Below, one piece after another: positions 1 through 11,528 of a stretch of DNA of 64,000 bases (within the stretch, counting starts at the first letter, position 1; every line of letters begins with the position of its first letter). The stretch is taken from assembly GCF_052114085.1 (NCBI RefSeq), contig NZ_JBFREB010000001.1, positions 1,984,001 to 2,048,000 of the forward strand, given 5' to 3'. The notes under the pieces are model-generated. The model had not been told where the DNA came from, did not search any database, and saw nothing but the letters and a program-made list of their open reading frames with translations. The DNA comes from Leifsonia sp052114085. Lineage in GTDB: Bacteria; Actinomycetota; Actinomycetes; Actinomycetales; Microbacteriaceae. The translations under genes were made by a program, and so were the position numbers.

Positions 1-1
1 G

Positions 2-64
2 GGGGCATCCGACCGCGTGTTCGGCGACACGTTCCACCACCCGCTGGTCCGGGGCGTCGCGTAG
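2..64 (+). CDS. C-terminal end of an unidentified protein (partial)
   Basis: An open frame enters from the left edge and stops at TAG (62-64). It encodes about 20 residues ending in HHPLVRGVA. This is too little to assign a family. A strong terminator hairpin begins 22 bases after the stop, which supports this being the true end of a rightward gene. Confidence 0.5.
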   Translation, partial: GASDRVFGDTFHHPLVRGVA

Positions 65-82
65 CGCGCACCGACCGTTCAT

Positions 83-119
83 CGAGAAGGCCCGCCCCGG
101 TTCACCGGGGCGGGCCTTC
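83..119 (+). repeat. 37-bp direct repeat containing the terminator, copy A
   Basis: The 37 bases here match 1411-1447 with a single C/T difference. The two copies enclose the secreted-protein/membrane-protein cassette. Confidence 0.85.
87..118 (+). terminator. Strong GC hairpin terminator, copy A
   Basis: A perfect 14-bp stem (AAGGCCCGCCCCGG and its complement) closes on a TTCA loop. It lies just after the partial upstream gene. The same hairpin, with one base changed, recurs at 1415-1446. Confidence 0.8.
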
Positions 120-254
120 GTCATGATCGCGGCTGGCTCTCGTCTGAGTAGTTGAGGCCTGTTGCCTCCGGATCGATGACATCGACCTCTCCGGTCTACC
201 GGGTGGAGGACGCTAGCAGTCAACGACGCTCAACGATGATCGAGAGCGGAAATA

Positions 255-1187
255 ATGAGATTACGAGAACGTGTCGGGATGGGAACGGTAATCGCGTTCG
301 CTGCGAGTCTGTCTCTAACGGGCGCTGGCCCGGCTAGCGCTGCCAGCCAAGATTCAGAAGCCTTGACCGCAGTCGAAAGTGCGGCTCCGTCAGCAGTTGC
401 CGCAGCGGCCAACGTCGTGACGAGGGATGCCGGTGTCCACGCGATCGACGCCAATGTCGCCGGAACGAACGTCACAGTACCCGTCGATCCAGCTGCAGGG
501 ATCGTGCTGGGGACTGGAACGCAGGCCGTTTCCGTAGGGCTGCCTTTCGCGTCACATGCGGACGACGCCGCAAGGCAGAAGGCTGGAGTGGTTTCCTACG
601 ACAACAACAACGGTTCCGCCACTGTTCCAGTCGTCCTGAACGATGGCACGCTGCAGATCAACACCGTCATATCCGACGCTTCCGCGCCGAAACGCTATGA
701 CTATCCTCTCAACGTTCCTCGCGGCCAGCTCCTTCGGCTGACGGCAAACGGAGCGGCGATCGTTACGGACGATGACGGCAACATCAGCGCGATTGTGGCC
801 GTCCCCTGGGCTAAGGATGCCAACGGTCGTGCGGTGTCGACGCACTTCGAGGTCAGCGGCAACACTTTGACTCAAGTGGTCGACTTCACGGCCGCCACGG
901 CTTTCCCCGTGGTCGCCGACCCATCCGTTACCTGGTTGTGGTGGGGGCGGACAATCAAATACAGCACGTCCGAGACCAGGCAGGTCGCGAACTTCGCGGG
1001 TACCGCTCAAATGTTCTCGTACCTCTGCATCGTGGGTGGTCTTGCCGGCGCCGCATGCACCACCGCCGCGAATCTGGGTTTTCAGATCGTCAAAAACGCC
1101 GCAGTGAACGCATTGCGAGCAGGACGCTGTTTGCAGCTCAACATCCCCCACGTAGGACCGGGACTCCTCTATGACGTCAAGTGCTGA
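255..1187 (+). CDS. Secreted protein of unknown function
   Basis: 310 residues. The N-terminus is a typical signal peptide: basic MRLRER, a hydrophobic core, then a GPASAAS cleavage region near residue 30. A mature region rich in Val, Ala and Asp follows. From about residue 215 comes a segment with ADPSVTWLWWG, a Ser/Thr-rich stretch (KYSTSETRQVA), a Gly/Ala-rich hydrophobic part containing paired cysteines, and a final YDVKC. This overall shape is, from memory, common in actinobacterial secreted proteins of unknown role. Base composition is visibly less GC-rich than the neighbours (for example the AAC run near 601-611). It overlaps the next gene by 17 bases. I do not assign a function. Confidence 0.75.
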   Translation: MRLRERVGMGTVIAFAASLSLTGAGPASAASQDSEALTAVESAAPSAVAAAANVVTRDAGVHAIDANVAGTNVTVPVDPAAGIVLGTGTQAVSVGLPFASHADDAARQKAGVVSYDNNNGSATVPVVLNDGTLQINTVISDASAPKRYDYPLNVPRGQLLRLTANGAAIVTDDDGNISAIVAVPWAKDANGRAVSTHFEVSGNTLTQVVDFTAATAFPVVADPSVTWLWWGRTIKYSTSETRQVANFAGTAQMFSYLCIVGGLAGAACTTAANLGFQIVKNAAVNALRAGRCLQLNIPHVGPGLLYDVKC

Positions 1188-1404
1188 GAACCCGAAGTCT
1201 TCGCTGTACAACCTCGTGGCGGACTTCTTCGTATCGGTCTTGGTAGGCGGCGCGATGGCCGCGGTGCTCGTGATGATCGACGCCTCATCGAGAGCTGTCC
1301 TCGCTACGGCGCTGGGTGGCCCCGGGGTGTACTTCCTCGGGCAGCGCTTTCGTCGGTTTCGATCGCACAAGCGATCCTCGGCGACCGCTGATCCCCGCTC
1401 CTGA
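1171..1404 (+). CDS. Small membrane protein of unknown function
   Basis: 77 residues. One long hydrophobic segment spans about residues 16-54, interrupted by DASSRA, so it could be one or two transmembrane passes; it ends in a basic tail (RFRRFRSHKR). The start codon lies inside the last codons of the secreted-protein gene in another frame, a 17-base overlap that suggests translational coupling. The terminator copy B follows 10 bases after the stop. Its pairing with a secreted protein could mean a membrane partner, but nothing shows what it does. Confidence 0.6.
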   Translation: MTSSAENPKSSLYNLVADFFVSVLVGGAMAAVLVMIDASSRAVLATALGGPGVYFLGQRFRRFRSHKRSSATADPRS

Positions 1405-1410
1405 AAGGTA

Positions 1411-1447
1411 CGAGAAGGCCCGTCCCGGTTCACCGGGGCGGGCCTTC
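1411..1447 (+). repeat. 37-bp direct repeat containing the terminator, copy B
   Basis: Second copy of the sequence at 83-119, with one mismatch. It sits between the membrane-protein gene and the aldo/keto reductase. Confidence 0.85.
1415..1446 (+). terminator. GC hairpin terminator, copy B
   Basis: Same stem and TTCA loop as copy A, with one G-T pair in place of G-C. It follows the small membrane-protein gene and precedes the reductase start by 46 bases. Confidence 0.75.
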
Positions 1448-1492
1448 TGGTCGTATCGTGGCGAGTGTCGGGGACGTAACGAGGAGGAACGC

Positions 1493-2473
1493 ATGGAGAA
1501 GATCACGCTGGGGACCGAGAAGCTCGAGGTGTCGCGCCTCGGGCTCGGCTGCATGGGGATGTCGGCCTTCTACACCGGGGCGGGCGCCGACGAGGCGGGA
1601 TCCATCCGCACCATCCACCGGGCCATCGACCTGGGCGTGACGTTCTTCGACACGGCCGAGATCTACGGTCCCTACACGAACGAGGAGCTGCTGGCGAAAG
1701 CCCTGGCGGACGGACGCCGCGAACGCGTCGTCGTCGCGACGAAGTTCGGGACCATCCTGCACCGCCAGAACGACGAGCGCGGCCTCGACGGCTCGCCCGA
1801 GAACATCCGTCTGTCGGTCGAGGGCTCCCTCCGACGTCTGCAGACCGACTACATCGACCTCTACTACCAGCACCGGATGGACCCGGGCACGCCGATCGAG
1901 GAGACCGTCGGCGCCCTCAAGGAGCTCATCAACGAGGGCAAGGTGCGTCACTACGGGCTCTCCGAGGCGGCGCCGGAGACGATCAAGCGGGCGAACGACG
2001 TTCATCCGGTCACGGCCGTGCAGACCGAGTACTCGCTGTGGACGCGCGACCCCGAGTCCGCTGTGCTGCCGACCGTGCGCGAGCTCGGCATCGGTTTCGT
2101 GCCCTACTCGCCGCTGGGCCGCGGCTTCCTCACCGGCACGATCCGATCACTCGACGAGTTGTCCGAGGACGACTTCCGCCGCTTCAACCCGCGATTCGCC
2201 GGCGACAACCTGGAGGCGAACATCCGCATCGTGGAGCAGGTGGATGCGGTGGCGCGCGAGGCCGGCGCGAAGCCCGGGCAGGTGGCCCTGGCGTGGCTGC
2301 TATCGAAGGGCGACGACATCGCGCCCATCCCCGGCACCACGAAGGTCGAGAACCTGGAGCAGAACGTTGCGGCAGCCGACCTCGACCTCAGCCCCGAGCA
2401 GCTGGCACGCCTCGACGCGGTGGCCGCGGCGGTCGGCGACCGTTACGCCGACATGACCCCGCTCAACCGCTGA
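1493..2473 (+). CDS. Aldo/keto reductase
   Basis: 326 residues. NADPH-dependent carbonyl reductase of the AKR superfamily, a cytosolic TIM barrel. The family signature is clear: GLGCMGMS near residue 20, then FDTAEIYGPYTNE with the catalytic Asp and Tyr, KFG with the catalytic Lys, YQHRMD with the His, and the nucleotide-binding end PIPGTTKVENLEQN. It is closest to the YhdN/AKR13-like group; the physiological substrate cannot be read from sequence. I chose the ATG at 1493 because GAGGAGGAAC lies just upstream, although the frame stays open further 5'. It appears monocistronic. Confidence 0.93.
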   Translation: MEKITLGTEKLEVSRLGLGCMGMSAFYTGAGADEAGSIRTIHRAIDLGVTFFDTAEIYGPYTNEELLAKALADGRRERVVVATKFGTILHRQNDERGLDGSPENIRLSVEGSLRRLQTDYIDLYYQHRMDPGTPIEETVGALKELINEGKVRHYGLSEAAPETIKRANDVHPVTAVQTEYSLWTRDPESAVLPTVRELGIGFVPYSPLGRGFLTGTIRSLDELSEDDFRRFNPRFAGDNLEANIRIVEQVDAVAREAGAKPGQVALAWLLSKGDDIAPIPGTTKVENLEQNVAAADLDLSPEQLARLDAVAAAVGDRYADMTPLNR

Positions 2474-2572
2474 CCCTCGGCGGCTCGCGGCTGCGCGACT
2501 AGTGAGTTGATGCTCGAATTCCGGTCGAGTGGTGACGTCATGTCACCACTCGACGGGACGGGACGGGACAGG

Positions 2573-4540
2573 TTAGGCGCGGCGCTTCTTGGCGCGGGAC
2601 TCCCCGTCGGCCGGCGTGTCGTCGGCCGTCGCGTCGTCCGGGAGAGGACGCGCGATCGGGACCCGGCTGCCCAACACTTGAGCGACGAGGTCGCGAGCGA
2701 TCTTCTGCGGGGTGAGCCCGGCGTCCTCCAGGATCTGCTCGCGCGACGCGTGGTCGATGAACGCGTCGGGCAGGCCCAGTTCGTCCACGGCGGTGTCGAT
2801 GCCGGCTTCGCGCAGGTCCTGACGGACGCGCGTGCCGATCCCGCCGACCCGGATGCCGTCCTCGATGGTCACCACGATGCGGTGCTCCGTGGCCAGCGAG
2901 AGGATGCTCTTCGGCACGGGGACGACCCACCGCGGGTCGACGACGGTCGCGCCGATTCCCTGCGCGGCAAGGCGGTCGGCGACCTTCAGGCCCAGGTCGG
3001 CCATGGGTCCCACAGTGACGAGCAGGACGTCCTTGCGGTCGCCCTCGCGCAGCACGTCCACACCGTCGTCCAGGCGGCGCACGGCGTCGATGTCCGGCTG
3101 AACGGATCCCTTCGGGAAACGCAGCACGGTCGGGGCGTCCTCGACCGTCACGGCCTCCCCCAGCTCCTCGCGGAACCGGGTGCCGTCGCGTGGCGCGGCC
3201 AAGCGGATGTTCGGGACCACCTGCAGGATGGCGAGGTCCCAGATCCCGTGATGGCTGGGGCCGTCCGGGCCGGTCACTCCTGCGCGGTCGAGCACGAAGG
3301 TGACGCCCGCCTTGTGGAGGCCCACATCCATCAGCACCTGGTCGAAGGCGCGATTCATGAAGGTGGCATAGATGGCGACGACCGGATGCAGGCCGCCGTA
3401 GGCGAGGCCGGCCGCGCTGGTCGCGGCGTGCTGCTCGGCGATGCCGACGTCGTGAACACGGTCCGGGAAGCGCTCAGCGAACTTATGCAGCCCGGTCGGG
3501 CGCAGCATCGCGGCGGTGATGCCGACGATCTTCGGGTTCTTCTCGGCCAGCCGGACGATCTCGTCGGCGAACACATCCGTCCACGCTGGCTTGCTGGACC
3601 CGGCCATCGGCTCGCCGGTCTCGGGGTCGATCTGGCCGACCGAGTGGAACTGGTCGGCCGCGTCACGCAGGGCCGGCTCGTAGCCTCGCCCCTTCTGGGT
3701 GATCGTGTGGACGATGACCGGCGCGCCGTAGTTCTTCGCCTGCCGGAGGGCCTCCTCCATCGCCTCGATGTCGTGCCCGTGGATCGGGCCGATGTACTTG
3801 ATGTCGAGGTTCGAGTAGAGCGCCTCGTTGTTGGAGAAGCGGCTCAGGAAGCCGTGCAGGCCGCCGCGCACCCCGCGGTAGAACGACCGGCCGGGTGTGC
3901 CGAGCTTGTCGAACGCGCGCTGCGAGGTCAGGTACAGGCTGCGGTAGCTCTTCCGGGTCCGCACCGTGTTGAGGAAGCGCGCCATGCCGCCGATGGTCGG
4001 GGCGTACGAGCGCCCGTTGTCGTTGACGACGATGATGAGCTTCCTGTTGTTGTCGTCGGAGATGTTGTTGAGCGCCTCCCACGTCATGCCGCCGGTCAGG
4101 GCACCGTCGCCCACCATCGCGATCACGTGGCGGTCCGTCTGCCCAGTCAGCTGGAAGGCGCGCGAGATCCCGTCCGCCCACGACAGCGACGACGAGGCGT
4201 GCGAGCTCTCGACGATGTCGTGCTCCGACTCGGAGCGCTGCGGGTAGCCCGCCATGCCGCCGCGCTGGCGCAGCTGCGAGAAGTCCTGCCGGCCGGTCAG
4301 CAGCTTGTGCACGTACGACTGGTGGCCGGTATCGAAGACGATGGCGTCCCGCGGGGAGTCGAAGACCCGGTGGATGGCGATGGTCGTCTCGACCACGCCG
4401 AGGTTCGGGCCCAGGTGCCCGCCCGTCTTCGACACGTTGGCGACCAGGAACGCACGGACCTCGGCGGCGAGTTGGACGAGCTCTCCGTCCGTCAGCCGGT
4501 CGAGGTCGCGTGGACCGTGGATGGTCTCGAGGATGCCCAT
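2573..4540 (-). CDS. dxs: 1-deoxy-D-xylulose-5-phosphate synthase
   Basis: 655 residues. Condenses pyruvate and glyceraldehyde 3-phosphate, the first step of the MEP isoprenoid pathway; thiamine-diphosphate enzyme in the cytosol. Visible landmarks are the N-terminal TPP-binding GDGALTGGMTWEAL, the His-containing GHQSYVHK, and the pyrimidine-domain motif DRAGVTGPDGPSHHG. The C-terminus carries a basic tail (RAKKRR). I chose the ATG at 4540 (MGILETI) rather than an upstream one because a TAGACT hexamer lies 7 bases before it, fitting a leaderless transcript. Last gene of the leftward block before a convergent reductase. Confidence 0.96.
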   Translation of the reverse strand: MGILETIHGPRDLDRLTDGELVQLAAEVRAFLVANVSKTGGHLGPNLGVVETTIAIHRVFDSPRDAIVFDTGHQSYVHKLLTGRQDFSQLRQRGGMAGYPQRSESEHDIVESSHASSSLSWADGISRAFQLTGQTDRHVIAMVGDGALTGGMTWEALNNISDDNNRKLIIVVNDNGRSYAPTIGGMARFLNTVRTRKSYRSLYLTSQRAFDKLGTPGRSFYRGVRGGLHGFLSRFSNNEALYSNLDIKYIGPIHGHDIEAMEEALRQAKNYGAPVIVHTITQKGRGYEPALRDAADQFHSVGQIDPETGEPMAGSSKPAWTDVFADEIVRLAEKNPKIVGITAAMLRPTGLHKFAERFPDRVHDVGIAEQHAATSAAGLAYGGLHPVVAIYATFMNRAFDQVLMDVGLHKAGVTFVLDRAGVTGPDGPSHHGIWDLAILQVVPNIRLAAPRDGTRFREELGEAVTVEDAPTVLRFPKGSVQPDIDAVRRLDDGVDVLREGDRKDVLLVTVGPMADLGLKVADRLAAQGIGATVVDPRWVVPVPKSILSLATEHRIVVTIEDGIRVGGIGTRVRQDLREAGIDTAVDELGLPDAFIDHASREQILEDAGLTPQKIARDLVAQVLGSRVPIARPLPDDATADDTPADGESRAKKRRA

Positions 4541-4547
4541 GGATTCG

Positions 4548-4553
4548 AGTCTA
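4548..4553 (-). promoter_or_regulatory. -10 hexamer of dxs, leaderless type
   Basis: TAGACT on the minus strand, 7 bases before the dxs start codon, so transcription should begin at or next to the ATG. Confidence 0.55.
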
Positions 4554-4570
4554 GGCTCGCGGATATCAAG

Positions 4571-4602
4571 AGAGGCTCGGAACGTTCCCATTCCGAGCCT
4601 CT
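4571..4602 (-). terminator. Terminator of acnA
   Basis: Perfect 12-bp inverted repeat (AGAGGCTCGGAA and complement) with an 8-base loop, 17 bases past the acnA stop and just before the dxs promoter. The trailing run in the leftward direction is short (CTTGAT). Confidence 0.75.
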
Positions 4603-4618
4603 CGTGACATGCGACTGC

Positions 4619-7465
<2,847 letters not shown>

Positions 7466-7542
7466 AATGCCCTCTCCTTCGTTGGCAGGCGATGTTCACG
7501 CACGCCTCGTCCATCTTCGTCGTCCGTCGAAGCGCCTTTCCA

Positions 7543-7592
7543 GCAAGGTAAGCCTAAATCGCCGGTGCGGGAAAGTATCTTGACGTCGAGAT
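7543..7592 (-). promoter_or_regulatory. acnA upstream region with two candidate operators
   Basis: AAGGTAAGCCTAA (7543-7555) matches 11 of 13 bases of the DtxR/IdeR consensus TAGGTTAGCCTAA, but the distal arm is poor. ATCTTGACGTCGAGAT (7577-7592) is an inverted repeat with one mismatched pair. Iron-responsive control of aconitase is known in actinobacteria such as Corynebacterium; the binding here is inferred. Confidence 0.35.
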
Positions 7593-7605
7593 AAATCTAT
7601 CACGC

Positions 7606-9993
7606 TCAGAGCCGGTCGAACACCAGCGCGCGGCGCTTGGCGAAGCGGTAGAACACTTCGACCCCGACAGCGCCAACCGCGCCGACGGCCACACCCCAGG
7701 CGAGCGCTGCGTCGAACTGCACATGCATCTCGAAGAACGACGCGGTGAACGGGATGACGCACACCAGAACGAACGCTGCAGCGACCGCAGCCAACAGCAG
7801 CCAGCGCACCCCGGTCAGCGGCCTCGTGAGCACGCACAGGATCCAGAGGGAGACGCAGAACAGCGCGACCGTGGTGACGCTGCGCGCTTCGTGCAACGGG
7901 AGGCTGCGATAGAGCGGCGCGTAGGCGACGATCGCGGTGACGCCCGCGATCAGGCCGGTCGGCACCGAGTACTTGAGCACACGGCCGAGCACCCCGGGCG
8001 TGTAGATGCGCTTGTTGGGCGCCAGGGCGAGGAAGAACGAGGGGATGCCGATGGCGAGAGTCGAGACGAGCGTCAGCTGGCGCGGGAGGAACGGGAACGG
8101 CCACAGCAGCACCGCACTGACCAGGGCGAGCAGGATGCCGTAGGTCGTCTTGGCCAGGAAGATGTTGGAGACGCGCTCCACGTTGGCGATCACGCGCCGT
8201 CCGGAGGCGAGCACATCGGGCAACCGATCGAACCGGTCGTCGAGCAGGACGACACGGGAAACCGCCTTGGTCGCGGCGGTGCCCGATCCCATCGCTATGC
8301 CGAGGTCGGCGTCTTTCACGGCCATGGCATCGTTGACGCCGTCGCCGGTCATCGCGACGGTCCGCCCCCGCTCTTTGAGCAGTCGGACCGCTGCACGCTT
8401 CTGATCCGGGCTGACCCGCCCGAGGACCCCAGCAGTCTCCAGCGCTCCCGCGAGCTCCTCATCGGTAGTCAGGGTGGACGCATCGATGGTCTCCCCCTCC
8501 AACTGCAGTTCCCGGGCCATGGCCGCGACGGTGACCGGGTTGTCGCCCGACATCACGACCACCCGCACCGCCTGCTCGCGGAAGTAGCGGAGGGTGTCGC
8601 GCGCCTCCGGCCGCAGGGTCTCGGCCAGCAGCACCAGCAGCGCCGGCTCGACGCGCGTGCCGGCGAGCGGAACGTGCACCCCCTCGGGCAACGGATCGAC
8701 AGCCCGCGCCAGCGCAAGGGTGCGAAGACCCGTCGCTGCGAGTTCGGTCGCCCGCGACAGGGCGTCGGGATGCGCCGCCAGCACGCGCTCCGGCGCGCCC
8801 AGGACCCAGGAACTCTCGTCGCCGTCGACAGTCATGGCGAGGGCGCTGTACTTCGTCGCCGAACTGAACGGGATGCGCCGCGTCACGCGGAACCGGTCGC
8901 TGCGGAACCGCGAGCCGAGGATGCCGGACGTCGCGTTGCCCGCTTCGTCCGATCCGAACGCGGCGAGCGCGATCTCCGCGAGTTCCGCCCGAGCACCGGC
9001 GCCGTCTTCCGAACCGACCCACTCGGTGTCGTGCAGCGAGAGCTCGCCGGTGGTGAGGGTCCCGGTCTTGTCCAGGCACAGCACGTCGACCCGTGCGAGC
9101 ACTTCGACGGCGGCGAGCTCCTGCACCAGCACCTTCCTTGTGGCGAGCTGGATGGCGGCAACGCCGAAAGCCAGGCTCGTCAGCAGCACGAGCCCTTCGG
9201 GGATCATGCCGACGACCGCCGCGACAGCATCGAGAAGCGCCCGCCGCCAACGGTCGTCGACGAAAATCTCGGTGAACCCGCCGTAGGTCAGCACGCGGCC
9301 GACGAGGGTGATGAGGATGAGCGGCCCGAGCACCCAGGACAGATAAACGAGGATGCGGTTGGTCGCCTCCCGCAACTCGGATCGGACGAGCGAGTGCTTG
9401 CGGATCTCGCTGGTGAGCCGACTCGCGTAGGAGTCTGCCCCCACGGCCGTCACCGTCGCCAGGCCGGTGCCCGTCACCACATGCGAGCCGGAGAGCAGCG
9501 GCGCACCGTCGTCTTTGAACATCGGATCGGACTCGCCGGTCAGCATCGACTCGTCGAGGGAGAGGCCTGTGCTCTCCACCACGACCGCATCGGCGGGCAC
9601 CTGGTCTCCGGGACGCAGCACGAGCAGGTCGTCGAGCACCACGTCTTCGAGCGCCACCGTCACGACTTCGCCGCCGCGCCGCACACGGCTGTGCGGGGCC
9701 GCCAGCAGCGCCGCCCGGTCGAGCACGCGCTTGGCGCGATACTCCTGCACGATGCCGATCAGCGCGTTGACGATGACGATCCCGAAGAAGAAGCCGTCCC
9801 GCAGGTCGCCGAGGAGGAGGACCGCGATGAAGCACACGGTGAGGATGCCGTTGAACAGCGTGAAGATGTTCTCGCGCAGGATGTCGCCCACCGAGCGCGA
9901 GCTGGGCTGCGTCTGGGTGTTGACCCGGCCGCCCTCGACGCGTTCGGCTACTTGGGCGGGCGTGAGCCCCTCGCGTGTCCCCGCCTCCAGCAT
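7606..9993 (-). CDS. ctpE: Cation-transporting P-type ATPase, CtpE-like
   Basis: 795 residues. Membrane pump that couples ATP hydrolysis to cation movement. Signature elements: TGES actuator loop (LTGESDPMF), phosphorylation motif DKTGTLT with Asp308, and hinge motif MTGDGVNDAMAVKDADLG. Length, the PEGLVL membrane motif and the C-terminal LALAPNKR match, from memory, Mycobacterium tuberculosis CtpE, reported as a calcium transporter. I chose the ATG at 9993 because GGAGGGGGACGG precedes it; the open frame extends much further upstream but without family similarity. The substrate remains inferred. Confidence 0.9.
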   Translation of the reverse strand: MLEAGTREGLTPAQVAERVEGGRVNTQTQPSSRSVGDILRENIFTLFNGILTVCFIAVLLLGDLRDGFFFGIVIVNALIGIVQEYRAKRVLDRAALLAAPHSRVRRGGEVVTVALEDVVLDDLLVLRPGDQVPADAVVVESTGLSLDESMLTGESDPMFKDDGAPLLSGSHVVTGTGLATVTAVGADSYASRLTSEIRKHSLVRSELREATNRILVYLSWVLGPLILITLVGRVLTYGGFTEIFVDDRWRRALLDAVAAVVGMIPEGLVLLTSLAFGVAAIQLATRKVLVQELAAVEVLARVDVLCLDKTGTLTTGELSLHDTEWVGSEDGAGARAELAEIALAAFGSDEAGNATSGILGSRFRSDRFRVTRRIPFSSATKYSALAMTVDGDESSWVLGAPERVLAAHPDALSRATELAATGLRTLALARAVDPLPEGVHVPLAGTRVEPALLVLLAETLRPEARDTLRYFREQAVRVVVMSGDNPVTVAAMARELQLEGETIDASTLTTDEELAGALETAGVLGRVSPDQKRAAVRLLKERGRTVAMTGDGVNDAMAVKDADLGIAMGSGTAATKAVSRVVLLDDRFDRLPDVLASGRRVIANVERVSNIFLAKTTYGILLALVSAVLLWPFPFLPRQLTLVSTLAIGIPSFFLALAPNKRIYTPGVLGRVLKYSVPTGLIAGVTAIVAYAPLYRSLPLHEARSVTTVALFCVSLWILCVLTRPLTGVRWLLLAAVAAAFVLVCVIPFTASFFEMHVQFDAALAWGVAVGAVGAVGVEVFYRFAKRRALVFDRL

Positions 9994-10028
9994 CCGTCCC
10001 CCTCCGTCGCCGTGAGCTCGATGTGCTT

Positions 10029-10847
10029 CTACTTGTGAGACGCGGTTCGAGGCTCGTTCGTGACGGGCTTCTGGGGAAATTGTCCCTTCACCACGAACCA
10101 CGTCACTAGCAGCAGCGGCGCGTACAGCGGCACGCCCATCAGCAGCTTGGTGAGTGCCAGGGCGCTCGTCGCGGCATCTGTGTGCGCCAGGTAGAGCGGC
10201 ACTTGGACCACCAGTCGTGCGGCGAACAGCAGGAACCAGAAGAAGGTCAGCGCCTGCATGACGCGGAATTTCCGCTTGTCGCGGCGCCAGGCGACGCCGT
10301 CGCCCATCAGGTACCCCGCGGCCAGTCCGATGACCGGCCAGCGCACGAGCATCGAGATGAGGATGCCCGCCGCGTATGCGGCGTTCGTCCAGATACCGAG
10401 GAGGAAGTTGTCCTCCCCGCGGCCCGTGATGAGCGCCAGAATGGCCGAGATGCCCACACCGATGAGACCGGCCAGTGCCTGCGTGACCGGTGTCTTGCCG
10501 ATGATGCGCGCGACCGTGAAGACGATGGCCACTGCCACCGAGCACCCGATCGAGAGCGGGACGTTCTGCGTGAACGTGAAGAGGACGAGGAAGACGAGGC
10601 CGGGGAGGATCGTCTCGCACAGTCCTCGGACACCGCCGAGGGCGCCGAGCAGGGCGGCGCCGGTGGACGTCTCGGTCTCGGCCAGCTGGCCCAGACCCGA
10701 GCGGCGGGCTGCCGCTGCAATGCTCTCGCCGAGACCGGGTGCCGGCACGCCGTCGGCCGTGCGCGCAGCGGAATCGGCTTCTGGGGCGGCGTCACCCGCG
10801 GGTGCGCCGGCGCCCGGCTGGGGCTCCGGGCGGTCCTGATCGGTCAT
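10029..10847 (-). CDS. DUF3159 membrane protein
   Basis: 272 residues. A disordered acidic N-terminus of about 45 residues is followed by a conserved block (LLGALGGVRGLCETILPGLVF) and about six hydrophobic segments to the C-terminus. This matches the actinobacterial DUF3159 family, of unknown function. It lies 9 bases after the DUF3710 gene and 35 bases before the P-type ATPase, so it is probably in the dut-DUF3710-DUF3159 operon. Confidence 0.85.
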   Translation of the reverse strand: MTDQDRPEPQPGAGAPAGDAAPEADSAARTADGVPAPGLGESIAAAARRSGLGQLAETETSTGAALLGALGGVRGLCETILPGLVFLVLFTFTQNVPLSIGCSVAVAIVFTVARIIGKTPVTQALAGLIGVGISAILALITGRGEDNFLLGIWTNAAYAAGILISMLVRWPVIGLAAGYLMGDGVAWRRDKRKFRVMQALTFFWFLLFAARLVVQVPLYLAHTDAATSALALTKLLMGVPLYAPLLLVTWFVVKGQFPQKPVTNEPRTASHK

Positions 10848-10856
10848 GCGCGCGCC

Positions 10857-11528
10857 TTAAAGAGAGGAGTAGTCGTTCTCGTTGCCCACCGTTGGAGCGG
10901 CCGGCATCCGCAGCGGAATGAGGTCGCGCGGCGGCATCGGCACCGAACCGCGAACGACGACGATGCTGCGGAAGAGGTCTTCGACGAGCGCCGCGGCCTC
11001 CGGCTGTACCGCCGCGTCTCCCGCGATCACACCGCGGAGGAACCAGCGCGGCCCGTCGACTCCCACGAAACGCGCGACGCGCGTTTCGACCGCACCGCCC
11101 TGCGGGGCAGCCACGGGGATCTCGGCGACGAGTTCCGGTCCGAAAGCGCCGTCGCGCTCCGTCACGCGGCCGCCCTGGCGCTGGATCTGGTCGGTGATCT
11201 GGTCTCGGATCTCGTGCCACAGCCCGCTCGACCGGGGAGCGGCGAACGGCTGCACCTGAAGGGTCGAGTTCGCGTAGTCGAGGCCGACGGCGACGACGCG
11301 CTGCGACTCCTCCTCGACCTCCAGCCGCAGGTGGAGGCCTTCGCGCGGCAGGATCTTCACTCCACCCAGATCGACGTACGGCCGGACCGGGTTAGCCTCG
11401 CTCTCGTCGAGCGGACCCTCCGTCTCGCGGTCCTCCGGCGCAGACTTGTCGAACTCGATGTCGTCGCCCTGCGGTTCGAGCTCGGCGCCCTCCTCGGATC
11501 CGCGAGGGGTGTCGCTGATGTCGCTCAC
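10857..11528 (-). CDS. DUF3710 protein
   Basis: 223 residues, cytosolic. An acidic, low-complexity N-terminal 50 residues leads into the conserved YVDLGGVKI segment and a beta-rich domain with RFVGVDGPRWFLRGVIAG. This is the actinobacterial DUF3710 family, which sits beside dut in many actinobacteria; its function is unknown. Its ATG overlaps the dut stop codon by 4 bases (ATGA), so the two are translationally coupled. Confidence 0.87.
   Translation of the reverse strand: MSDISDTPRGSEEGAELEPQGDDIEFDKSAPEDRETEGPLDESEANPVRPYVDLGGVKILPREGLHLRLEVEEESQRVVAVGLDYANSTLQVQPFAAPRSSGLWHEIRDQITDQIQRQGGRVTERDGAFGPELVAEIPVAAPQGGAVETRVARFVGVDGPRWFLRGVIAGDAAVQPEAAALVEDLFRSIVVVRGSVPMPPRDLIPLRMPAAPTVGNENDYSSL

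Noticed and set aside
9994..10620. N-terminal extension of about 209 residues for the P-type ATPase
   Set aside because: The extra sequence overlaps the DUF3159 gene in another frame, has Arg/His-rich composition, and a strong ribosome-binding site sits before the internal ATG at 9993.
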